Part shown: positions 16,068 to 23,583 of the stretch, one piece after another
Layout: every line of letters begins with the position of its first letter
Position numbering within the stretch: the stretch's first letter is position 1
Assembly: GCA_964599375.1 (NCBI GenBank)
Contig: CAZREW010000015.1
Coordinates: forward strand, 13,066 to 77,065
Direction of reading: 5' to 3'
Source of the DNA: JAUWCL01 sp964599375
GTDB lineage: Bacteria; Krumholzibacteriota; Krumholzibacteriia; Krumholzibacteriales; Krumholzibacteriaceae
DNA length: 64,000 nucleotides
Position numbers and translations under genes: made by a program
The notes under the pieces: generated by a model
Database searches by the model: none
The model's input: the letters and a program-made list of their open reading frames with translations, nothing else
What the model was told of the DNA's origin: nothing

Positions 16068-17227
16068 AGATAGGGATCGTGACGCAGTCGTATTACCCCA
16101 AACCCGGCGGGGTCACCGAGGTCGTGCATCATACGGCCGCCGAGCTGCGTCGGCTGGGGCATGATGTCACGATCATCACGACGAGGTACGGTCCCGGCAG
16201 GCAGAAGGAGCCCGGAGTAATAAGGATCGGGCGGAATGTCCTCTTTCCGGCAAACGGAGCATGGACCAACGTGACGGCTGGCTGGAGGCTCCGCCACCAG
16301 CTCGAGGAGATATTCCGCAGGGAGAGTTTCGACATAATCCAGACCCACTGCCCTCTCGTGCCCACGCTTCCGGCCCTTACCCTTCTCGCCGACAGGCATG
16401 GAGCGAGACTCGTCGGCACCTTCCATGCCGCGGCCGACAGTAACTTCCTGTACGCACTCCTGCGCCCGCTGATCGAGTGGGGAGCCCGGAACCTCGACCA
16501 CAGGATAGCGGTCTCAGGGCCCTGCAGGGATTTCAACGCAAAATACTTTCCGGGTTTTTACGAGATAATCCCGAACGGGATAGACTCTAAGCGGTTCCGT
16601 CCCGGCATCCCCCCGATCGAGGGACTCCGAGACGGAAAGCTCAACATCCTTTTCGTCGGAAGGATGGACAGACGCAAGGGCCTGCCCTACCTCTTCAAGG
16701 CACTGCCTCTGATCCAGCGATCGATCCCGCGCCTTGTCAGGCTGATCCTGGTCGGCGAGGGAAACCTGCGACGCAAAGTGATGCCGAGACCTATAAGCCT
16801 CGGCGGCGCGGAGATAATGGCCGTAGGGCGTGTCGACGCCGGGCTGCTGCCGAGCTACTACGCCTCTTCCGATATCTTCTGCGCTCCCGCCACGGGCAGA
16901 GAGAGCTTCGGAATAGTCCTTCTTGAGGCGATGGCCGCCGGCGTCCCCATAGTCGCCTCGGACATCCCCGGTTTCAGCAAGGTGATCACGAGGGGAAAAG
17001 ACGGCATTCTCACCGCCCCCGGGTCCCCCGCGGAATTGGCCGACGCGGTCGCCAGGATAGCCTCCGATCCCGGGATGGCGGCGAGGATGTCAGCCCTGGG
17101 GCGCCAGAAGGCCATATCCTACGACTGGGGATCGATCACCGCCAGGCTGGAAGAGAGCTTCCTGAGGGTCCTCACGGAAGGACCGGGGACGGCCGCACAG
17201 AGCAGGGAAAAGGCGGAGGTCCGATGA
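16064..17227 (+). CDS. Glycosyltransferase family 4 (PimA/PimB-like)
   Basis: Retaining GT-B glycosyltransferase of 387 residues, probably acting on a lipid acceptor at the cytoplasmic face of the membrane. The N-terminal half opens KIGIVTQSYYPKPGGVTEVV, as in phosphatidylinositol mannosyltransferase-like enzymes. The C-terminal half has NILFVGRMDRRKGLPYLFKA and the E-x7-E motif in ESFGIVLLEAMAAGVPIVAS. ATG 16064 overlaps the upstream stop; an ATG-type start further upstream at 16028 would lie inside lpxL. Its place between an acyltransferase and an MFS exporter suggests glycolipid synthesis, but the sugar and acceptor are unknown. Confidence 0.9.
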   Translation: MKIGIVTQSYYPKPGGVTEVVHHTAAELRRLGHDVTIITTRYGPGRQKEPGVIRIGRNVLFPANGAWTNVTAGWRLRHQLEEIFRRESFDIIQTHCPLVPTLPALTLLADRHGARLVGTFHAAADSNFLYALLRPLIEWGARNLDHRIAVSGPCRDFNAKYFPGFYEIIPNGIDSKRFRPGIPPIEGLRDGKLNILFVGRMDRRKGLPYLFKALPLIQRSIPRLVRLILVGEGNLRRKVMPRPISLGGAEIMAVGRVDAGLLPSYYASSDIFCAPATGRESFGIVLLEAMAAGVPIVASDIPGFSKVITRGKDGILTAPGSPAELADAVARIASDPGMAARMSALGRQKAISYDWGSITARLEESFLRVLTEGPGTAAQSREKAEVR

Positions 17228-18504
17228 AGGACCGAGGAGCCGGGAAGGAACGAAACGGCGAGGCGGCGGCAGTGGCGATATCGGGCGCCCTGCTTTCAGC
17301 GTTCTGGGCCGCACAGGCTGTATCGCTGTTCGGTGACAGGCTCAACAACTTCTCCCTCGTGGCTCTGGTGAACAGGTTCTCGAAAGATCCATCGCTTCAG
17401 CTCTCGGGTATATACGCGGCGATGTATCTGCCCGTCTTCCTTCTCGCCCCGGCGGCTGGAGTAGTCGTAGACAGATTGAACAAGAGATGGGTGCTTGCCG
17501 CGACTGACCTGGCGCGTGGTCTCCTCGTGCTGCTCATACCGGCGGCGTTCGCCGCGACCGGGAGCTTCATCCCTGTCATGGCGGTCGTCTTCCTCGTCGC
17601 ATCCGGCAATCTTCTTTTCCTTCCAGCAAAATCCGGCTTCCTCCCCGAGATCGTCCCGCCCGAAAAGCTGGTCCGCGTGAACTCGATACTCTGGATCGCG
17701 GGGATCGCCGGAGTCATCGGAGGGTTCCTCGGCGGTGGTATCATCTTCGACTATTTTTCTTGGAAGGCATGCTTCTATCTCGACGGGGCTACCTATCTCA
17801 TCTCCGCCTCGCTGCTGACTGCCATCGCGCTGCGGCTCCCACGCGGGCCGCAGCCCGCGCCACGGGCGGGCCCGGCCGGGGAGTCCGCGCTCGCTGGATT
17901 CTGGCGCTCCGCCGCCGAGGGCCTTGCCGAGATAAGGGGCAACCGTTCTCTTGCCGCCCCGCTGGTCGTGCAGTCGCTGATATTTTTCGGCGCCGGCGGG
18001 TTCTCTGTCCTCGCGGTGGTCATGATCGGAGGAGTCTCGAAAGAGGGCAGTTCGATGGGGCTCGCCGCCGCTGGACTTTCGGCCGGGGCAGGGATGGCCG
18101 CCGGGTCCCTGCTCGCGCACCGCCTGGGCCGGAACGCGGGGCGGCCGGCCGAGGGCGCGCTTTTTCTCCTGTTCGCCCCCGCGGCTGCGGCCGTAGCCCT
18201 CTCCTCCTCGCTCGCGCCGGTGTGCGTAGGGATGTTCACGGCCGGACTCGCGGCCACGCCGCTCTTCGTGATCTCGGAGTCCCAACTCCAGGAGAGGATA
18301 CCGGAAGGCCTTCGGGGCCGGGTCTTCGCGCTCAGGGAGGTGCTGACCCGCAGCCTCTTCCTCGCATCCTCCTTTCTCATGAGTTTTCTTGGCAGAGCGA
18401 CAGGTAAAGGAGCCCTGCTCATACTGCTTGGCCTTTTTCTTGCAATCTCAGGATTGATCCGTGTCTTTTTATCCGGGTCCACCGATACCGATAACGATAA
18501 CTGA
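17224..18504 (+). CDS. Major facilitator superfamily transporter (EntS/MefA-like)
   Basis: A 426-residue, 12-helix membrane transporter. Seen: an early loop with VVVDRLNKRWVLAATDLARG, the MFS motif-A equivalent of the DHA3 drug-efflux group, a long central loop around residues 210-225, and paired six-helix halves. The helix pattern and the LFGDRLNNFSLVALVNRF opening resemble the enterobactin exporter / macrolide efflux branch. The start overlaps the upstream stop (ATGA). In this operon a lipid or glycolipid flipping role (LplT-like) is as plausible as drug efflux; substrate not determinable. Confidence 0.88.
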   Translation: MKDRGAGKERNGEAAAVAISGALLSAFWAAQAVSLFGDRLNNFSLVALVNRFSKDPSLQLSGIYAAMYLPVFLLAPAAGVVVDRLNKRWVLAATDLARGLLVLLIPAAFAATGSFIPVMAVVFLVASGNLLFLPAKSGFLPEIVPPEKLVRVNSILWIAGIAGVIGGFLGGGIIFDYFSWKACFYLDGATYLISASLLTAIALRLPRGPQPAPRAGPAGESALAGFWRSAAEGLAEIRGNRSLAAPLVVQSLIFFGAGGFSVLAVVMIGGVSKEGSSMGLAAAGLSAGAGMAAGSLLAHRLGRNAGRPAEGALFLLFAPAAAAVALSSSLAPVCVGMFTAGLAATPLFVISESQLQERIPEGLRGRVFALREVLTRSLFLASSFLMSFLGRATGKGALLILLGLFLAISGLIRVFLSGSTDTDNDN

Positions 18505-18515
18505 CGGGAGTCGCA

Positions 18516-18956
18516 ATGGAGATCACCGAGAAGATCCTCAGGGAAGTCTTTCACCGCCTGGTCAACATGGAGCCCGAAGACGAAGTATTCGAGAGGCTCA
18601 ACGGCGTGATAAACGGGATGATGGATAAGTTCCAGGACACATTCGATCTTGACACGGTGCAGAGACAGAACACGTTCCGGGCGATCATATGCTCGATGTT
18701 CGTGCACGGGTGGGGTATCGGGATGCATCCGTTCAACAATCCCGACAGGAACCTCGACGAGAGGCCGATCGAGGTCCGCGTCAGCAAGGATATCCTCATC
18801 CCGATGGAGAACATCAAGGCCCTTCGCTACGTCAAGAAGGACCAGGATGGCCGGGTCAAGAAGGTCCTCTTCGAACCTGACCAGAACGAGCGCATCCGGG
18901 GACAGATAGACAATCTGCTCGACAAGATAGCCGGCGAGAAGTGGGGCGAGAAATGA
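18516..18956 (+). CDS. Conserved-looking protein of unknown function
   Basis: I do not recognise this 146-residue protein. It is acidic and mostly helical at both ends (MEITEKILREVFHRLVNMEP; RIRGQIDNLLDKIAGEKWGEK), with a beta-like centre (IEVRVSKDILIPMENIKAL) and a Cys-Trp patch (ICSMFVHGWGIGMHPF). No signal or membrane segment. GGGAG sits six bases before ATG 18516, 12 nt after the MFS stop, so it is the last gene of the plus-strand operon. Its stop is 2 nt from the stop of the convergent gene, leaving no room for a terminator. Confidence 0.7.
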   Translation: MEITEKILREVFHRLVNMEPEDEVFERLNGVINGMMDKFQDTFDLDTVQRQNTFRAIICSMFVHGWGIGMHPFNNPDRNLDERPIEVRVSKDILIPMENIKALRYVKKDQDGRVKKVLFEPDQNERIRGQIDNLLDKIAGEKWGEK

Positions 18957-18958
18957 CC

Positions 18959-19777
18959 TTATGAGTCATTGAGCTTCTCGAGCTCGATGAGCCTGCCGCC
19001 GTTCCTGAACTCGACCAGATCCATCAGTTCCTTAATCAGGTAGATCCCCCTGCCCGAGCCCTTGTAGATGTTCTCCTGCTCGGTGGGATCGGAGATCTCC
19101 TCCGGGATGAACCCCTCCCCCTCGTCCTCGATCTGGATGCGTATGCGGCTGCTGCTGATATATACGCGGACCCTCACCTTGAGCTTCTCGTCAGACCTGT
19201 TGCCATGCACTATGGCGTTACTGAGCGCCTCGTCCACGACCATCGGCAGGTTGACTCTGCTCTCCTCGGGAGGGAACCCGAACTCGGCGGAAAGAAACGA
19301 GATGAGGCGGTTGACCCCGAGTATCCGGGACAGCTTGCTCGGAACGACGAAATCAAGCCTCACGTGTCCTTCCCTTATCAGCTCGTTGTTTCTCGGGAAC
19401 GGGATGCCGCGGTCGGCGGCGTGGCGAAGGACGCCCTGCGCGTCCGCCCTGCTGAAAGGCGGTGTGATTATACCGTCGATCCCCATCGATATGTACGTCA
19501 GGTAGGCCCTCTCGTCGCACTCGCCGGTCACGATATACAGCGGCGATTCGATCATCGACAGCCTGAGCTGCCTCGTCTTGCCAGGATCGAGCTTTCCGGA
19601 GGGTAGAAAGAGGAGCAGGTTGGGACAGCAGTCTCCCGCCGACTGCAGCGCCTTGAGGAACCTCGGGAATGTCTTGTACGCCTTTACCTCGACATCCTCC
19701 GGGAGGCGTGCCTCGGCAAAGAACTGGTCATGCAGCGCAGGCTGCAGATTGAGTATATACAATGAAAGTCTGTTCAC
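18959..19777 (-). CDS. Pseudo-receiver domain fused to an RsbW-type HATPase (anti-sigma-like kinase)
   Basis: A 272-residue two-domain protein. Residues 1-125 have a receiver-like alternation, but the expected phospho-Asp strand reads NLLLFLPSGKLD with no Asp at the site, so it is a pseudo-receiver. Residues 140-270 are a serine-kinase/anti-sigma HATPase: N box VVDEALSNAIVHGN (180-193), G1 EDEGEGF (217-223), G2 GSGRGIYLIKELMD. This module phosphorylates STAS anti-anti-sigma proteins in partner switching. GTG 19777 is the likely start. It follows the zinc-ribbon gene by 16 nt. No sigma factor is adjacent. A STAS-like gene occurs at 42590, but that is 23 kb away. Confidence 0.82.
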   Translation of the reverse strand: MNRLSLYILNLQPALHDQFFAEARLPEDVEVKAYKTFPRFLKALQSAGDCCPNLLLFLPSGKLDPGKTRQLRLSMIESPLYIVTGECDERAYLTYISMGIDGIITPPFSRADAQGVLRHAADRGIPFPRNNELIREGHVRLDFVVPSKLSRILGVNRLISFLSAEFGFPPEESRVNLPMVVDEALSNAIVHGNRSDEKLKVRVRVYISSSRIRIQIEDEGEGFIPEEISDPTEQENIYKGSGRGIYLIKELMDLVEFRNGGRLIELEKLNDS

Positions 19778-19793
19778 ATCCGCCCGGGTATCG

Positions 19794-20393
19794 TCAGAAT
19801 ACCTGCTGCCCGTCTGCGAGTATCTCGTTAAGCGCTGTACGGAAATACTCGCTCGATTCGGTCACTTCGGAACCGATCTTCTCCTTGTAAGCCTCCCAGG
19901 CCTTCTTTATCTCGGGGCCCAGCAAGGTCATCAGGTCACCGTTGGCGAGTCCGCGGTCGCGCTTCTCCTGGTTATACACCAGGATGTCGCTCACGAAGAC
20001 ACGGGCGAGCCTTTTCGCCCTCTCGCGTTTCTTCCTGATCTCGGGCGTCTCGACTACCGTCTCCACGACAGCCGGCTTCGCCTCGAAAGCCGCGTCGTTC
20101 CCGGAGATCTCAGCCTCTTCCTCTAAGATCGCGGATTCAGGCTGCGTCATCACAGCGGCCGCCCTGTGCTGCTCGGGAGCTCCCCATCCCCCGCTCACCT
20201 GAGCCTCGGCCAGCGGAACGCCCGTGGCGTACTCGTTGGTCGTGATCTCGATCCCGGCATCCAGAGCCGCCGGAGGCGGAGTGAGTCTCCATATGAACCG
20301 GCACTTAGGGCATCTGACCCTGATCCCCGCGGAGGGGACCTTCTCATCCCCGAGCATGTATTTCGTCTGGCATCCGTCACAGGTGACGATCAT
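19794..20393 (-). CDS. MJ0042-type zinc-ribbon protein with C-terminal helical domain
   Basis: A 199-residue protein. The N terminus is a zinc ribbon of the MJ0042 type (MIVTCDGCQTKYMLGDEKV, then GIRVRCPKC). The middle (about 40-105) is low complexity. The last 85 residues form a charged helical domain (ARVFVSDILVYNQEKRDRGL, then GPEIKKAWEAYKEKIG). No membrane segment. Such ribbons head several delta-proteobacterial motility and polarity proteins, but the family is broad. The start at ATG 20393 has GGAGG upstream; a GTG at 20417 would add eight residues. Likely co-transcribed with the HATPase gene downstream. Confidence 0.78.
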   Translation of the reverse strand: MIVTCDGCQTKYMLGDEKVPSAGIRVRCPKCRFIWRLTPPPAALDAGIEITTNEYATGVPLAEAQVSGGWGAPEQHRAAAVMTQPESAILEEEAEISGNDAAFEAKPAVVETVVETPEIRKKRERAKRLARVFVSDILVYNQEKRDRGLANGDLMTLLGPEIKKAWEAYKEKIGSEVTESSEYFRTALNEILADGQQVF

Positions 20394-20441
20394 TTCGACC
20401 GATCCTCCATCCTGCACCGAGCCGGCCGTTCGATCGGTCCT

Positions 20442-20990
20442 TCAGAGTCCGAGTTCCTCTGATATCGACCTCATCGCATCGAGCGATATCTCGAGAAATT
20501 CGTGCAGATCAAGACCCAGCTCGCTACAACTTGCAATCGCCTCACGGTTTGCGCCCGCGGCAAACCTCTTTTCCTTGAAACGCTTCCCCACGAATTCAGC
20601 GTCAGTTTCCGCCAGTTTCTTCGAAGGGTGCATCAGGGCTGAAGCAACAATCAAGCCAGTAACGGGGTCGGCGGCGTATATCGCCCTGTCCATGTCGGTG
20701 TCCAGCCCCGCCCTGTCGCAGTGCGCGAGTATTGCGTGACGGACCTCCTCCGGGACGTCCACTCCCTCGATCAGGTCCATCGTCACGCATCCATGCCTTT
20801 CCGGTTCCTCGAAGGTGCTCTCGTAGTCGAGGTCGTGAAGGAGGCCGGCCATGCCCCAGACGTCAGGGTCGCCGCCGTAACGCTTAGCCAAAGCTCGCAT
20901 TATGGCTTCTACTGCAAGGACATGCTTGACGAGGTTCTTCTTCCTGAGGTGGGTGTTGACCAGCCCCAGTGCTTCTTCGCGCGTTATCAA
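20442..20990 (-). CDS. HD-domain hydrolase
   Basis: A 182-residue metal-dependent phosphohydrolase of the HD superfamily. The HD pair is at residues 52-53 (GLLHDLDYE), with an earlier His at 23 (NLVKHVLAVEAIM) and a later VRHAILAHCD. The end is helical. The start is TTG 20990, with GGAG five bases upstream. Family members hydrolyse nucleotides or phosphate esters; the substrate is not readable. It lies 30 nt after recG, so the two may share a transcript. Confidence 0.87.
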   Translation of the reverse strand: MITREEALGLVNTHLRKKNLVKHVLAVEAIMRALAKRYGGDPDVWGMAGLLHDLDYESTFEEPERHGCVTMDLIEGVDVPEEVRHAILAHCDRAGLDTDMDRAIYAADPVTGLIVASALMHPSKKLAETDAEFVGKRFKEKRFAAGANREAIASCSELGLDLHEFLEISLDAMRSISEELGL

Positions 20991-21020
20991 ACCGTCTCCT
21001 TTCCCGCGGCGGCATACCGT

Positions 21021-23120
21021 TCAGCCGATATCTGCCAGTCCCATCCTGCCCCTATAATACTGCCGGAAATAATCGGCAACAACCCTGTTTTCCGGCTTGT
21101 CCAGCCCCGGGTCGCCGGCGAGAAGATCGCCGCTCTCCCTCCATGACCGTTGGACAAGGTCACTGTCGCTGAGGGGATTTATCAGCCTGAACGCCGGATA
21201 TCCCGACTGTCTCGTGCCCCAGACCTCCCCAGGACCGCGCATCTCGAGATCGATCTCCGCCACCCGGAACCCGTCCGTAGTGGAGGCGAACATCTCAAGG
21301 CGCCGCGCCGATGCCCCTGACGCGTCCTCGTCGACCAGGAGGTAGCATACGCCCCCGCTGCCACCTCTGCCGATCCTCCCGCGGAGCTGGTGGAGTTGAG
21401 CGAGCCCGAACCGCTCCGGATGATTTATAAGCAGGAAGGAGGCATTAGGAATATCCACCCCTACCTCTATCACGGTCGTCGTGACCAAGCCGAGGATCTC
21501 CCCGGCGCGGAACATCGATATCGCGCGCATCTTCTCTTCGAAACTCATCCTGCCGTGCAGAAGGCCTATCGGGAGACCGGAGAACTCTTCCGCCGAGAGG
21601 CGCTCGAACTCCTCGGTCGCGGCCTTCAGCTCGAGCCCCTCGCTCTCCTCGACCAGGGGGTAAAGGATGAAGGCCTGCCGCCCCTCCCTCATACCGTCCC
21701 GGACCGTCGCATAGGCAGATTCCGCTTCGCCGGCCAGCACGATCTCGGTCCTCACGTCCCTGCTACCGAAGGGCATCTCGTCTATCACTGAGAGGTCGAG
21801 GTCTCCGTATACGGTCTGCGCGAGGCTGCGGGGTATCGGCGTCGCTGTCATCACGAGAAAATGCGGAAGCAGGTCCCCGGAGCCGAGCGTCGCCCTCTGC
21901 CGCACGCCGAAACGGTGCTGCTCGTCTATGACCGCGAGGCCAAGCTGCCTGAACGATATCGATTCCTGTATAAGCGCGTGCGTGCCTACGACCAGGTCGA
22001 TCTCTCCCGAGGCGAGCCTCCTGTGGACATCCCTCTTCTGGGCCTGTCTCATCGAACCGAGGAGCAGGGCGGTCGTGACCCCGAGCCCCTCGAGATACTC
22101 CTCCATCCTCATCGCGTGCTGCTGGGCGAGGATCTCGGTCGGTGCCATCATCGCGGCCTGATGCCCCGCGCCGACAGCGAGGAGCATGGACGCGAGCCCG
22201 ACGACGGTCTTGCCCGAGCCGACGTCTCCCTGCAGGAGCCTCGAGAGGCCTTTCTCGCTCTCTACGTCAGCCCTTATCTCCCCCAGCACCCTCTTCTGGG
22301 CCCCTGTCAGGGAGAAGGGAAGGTTCTCCAGGAAGCGGCGCGCCAGTCTGTGGGGAGGAGCTATCACGGGACGCTTCCTCCCCTCGCGTACGAGTATCGA
22401 CTTCTCCCTGATAAGGAGGTGGAGGAAGAATACCTCCTCGAACTTCAGCCTCCTGACGGCCGTCTCGAGAGCGGGCTCGTCATCGGGATAGTGGATCTGG
22501 AAAAGAGCTTGCTCCCTACCCGGAAAGCCCATGCCGCGGAGCAGCCCGCCGGGCAGGTTCTCCGGGATCATGCCCCGGGCGCGGTCGAGTGCCGCCTTTA
22601 CTATCCTGCGCATCATCCTCTGCGAGATCCCAGCGGTCAGCGGATAGACCGGCACTATCCTTCCGGCGTTGAGGAGCTGCTCGTCCTCCCCGCCGCCGGT
22701 CATCTCCCACTCCGGTCCGACCATCTGCTTGCGGTCCCTGTACAGCTTGACGCGGCCGCTTGCGATGACTCTCGATCCCTTGCGGAAATACTTGTCCAGG
22801 TAGGACTGGTTGAAGAAGACGAGCTGGAGCGCCCCGGTGCCGTCATCGATGGCGACTGTAAGCATGCTCCTGCGGGAGCCCAGCCTTCGAGAATGCGCGG
22901 TCAGCACCTCACCGCTCACCGTCACCGTCTCCCCGACGGGGGCCGACCCGATCGACACGAGGCTGGTGCGGTCGTAGTAAGCTCTCGGGTAATGCCTGAT
23001 AAGGTCGTCGACCGTCTCTATCCCGAGCCGTGAAAGGAGCTTCTGGCGCGCCGGGCCTACGCCCCTGACGAACTGGCTGCTCGTCCCGAGTATCTTTTCT
23101 TCTGCCTTTTCACTGACCAT
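21021..23120 (-). CDS. recG: ATP-dependent DNA helicase RecG
   Basis: Branch-migration helicase that regresses stalled replication forks and processes Holliday junctions. 699 residues, normal length. Order seen: wedge/OB domain (GETVTVSGEVLTAHSRRLGS), Walker A GDVGSGKTVV, the DEQH box (VIDEQHRFGVRQR), motif III MTATPIPRSLAQTVYG, and the C-terminal helicase half with VTTTVIEVGVDIPNAS and LHQLRGRIGRG. The C-terminal TRG-like region DLEMRGPGEVWGTRQSGYP is present. ATG 23120 has no clear Shine-Dalgarno. A perfect TATAAT on the minus strand at 23154-23159 is the likely -10. Confidence 0.97.
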   Translation of the reverse strand: MVSEKAEEKILGTSSQFVRGVGPARQKLLSRLGIETVDDLIRHYPRAYYDRTSLVSIGSAPVGETVTVSGEVLTAHSRRLGSRRSMLTVAIDDGTGALQLVFFNQSYLDKYFRKGSRVIASGRVKLYRDRKQMVGPEWEMTGGGEDEQLLNAGRIVPVYPLTAGISQRMMRRIVKAALDRARGMIPENLPGGLLRGMGFPGREQALFQIHYPDDEPALETAVRRLKFEEVFFLHLLIREKSILVREGRKRPVIAPPHRLARRFLENLPFSLTGAQKRVLGEIRADVESEKGLSRLLQGDVGSGKTVVGLASMLLAVGAGHQAAMMAPTEILAQQHAMRMEEYLEGLGVTTALLLGSMRQAQKRDVHRRLASGEIDLVVGTHALIQESISFRQLGLAVIDEQHRFGVRQRATLGSGDLLPHFLVMTATPIPRSLAQTVYGDLDLSVIDEMPFGSRDVRTEIVLAGEAESAYATVRDGMREGRQAFILYPLVEESEGLELKAATEEFERLSAEEFSGLPIGLLHGRMSFEEKMRAISMFRAGEILGLVTTTVIEVGVDIPNASFLLINHPERFGLAQLHQLRGRIGRGGSGGVCYLLVDEDASGASARRLEMFASTTDGFRVAEIDLEMRGPGEVWGTRQSGYPAFRLINPLSDSDLVQRSWRESGDLLAGDPGLDKPENRVVADYFRQYYRGRMGLADIG

Positions 23121-23153
23121 AAATCGCTTGCGTTCGAGGGGTTTATCGTCTAA

Positions 23154-23161
23154 ATTATACT
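23154..23161. promoter_or_regulatory. Overlapping divergent -10 elements for recG and rpmB
   Basis: Minus strand TATAAT (23154-23159) and plus strand TATACT (23156-23161) overlap. The -35 elements are poor on both sides. The gap between the two start codons is only 68 nt. Confidence 0.5.
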
Positions 23162-23188
23162 CTCGCTTACATGAAGCGGAGGAGAATC

Positions 23189-23380
23189 ATGAGCAGAGTC
23201 TGCGCTATATGCGGAAAAAAGCCGATAACGGGACACAACGTCAGCCACGCCCATAATCTTACCAACCGCCGCTGGCTGCCGAATCTCCAGAAGATCCGTG
23301 TCGAGATAGACGGCAAACCGAAAAGGGCCTACGTCTGCACGCAGTGCATCAGGAGCGGGGCTGCCAGGAAAATAGTCTAG
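23189..23380 (+). CDS. rpmB: 50S ribosomal protein L28
   Basis: Ribosomal protein of the large subunit, 63 residues. It has the L28 start SRVCAICGKKPITGHNVSHA and NRRWLPNLQKIRV. It carries both Cys pairs (CAIC and CTQC), so it is the zinc-binding (C+) form. ATG 23189 was chosen over the upstream frame because GGAGGAG precedes it and L28 begins at this point. It is the only plus-strand gene between 19 and 64 kb, convergent with the radical SAM gene. Confidence 0.97.
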   Translation: MSRVCAICGKKPITGHNVSHAHNLTNRRWLPNLQKIRVEIDGKPKRAYVCTQCIRSGAARKIV

Positions 23381-23422
23381 GATAGCGGCACCTTCCGACG
23401 CGGGTCTGTTTCAATCGATATC

Positions 23423-23455
23423 AACTGGCCGGGAAGACCTCTTTCCCGGCCAGTT
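23423..23455. terminator. Bidirectional terminator-like hairpin between rpmB and the radical SAM gene
   Basis: A perfect 13-bp inverted repeat (AACTGGCCGGGAA / TTCCCGGCCAGTT) with a 7-nt loop lies between two convergent genes. Neither strand has a good T run after the stem, so termination may be weak or assisted. The remainder of 23381-23583 shows no other gene or signal. Confidence 0.7.
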
Positions 23456-23583
23456 ATCGTATTCCGGGGCCTTTCCCATATCTTCTTTTCCCATGACCAC
23501 TTCGGGATCTCTTTTTCTATCCTGCAGGGATTATATATGTACCGCCCGGTCCGCTCAACAGAATTGATGGGATATGGATGATC

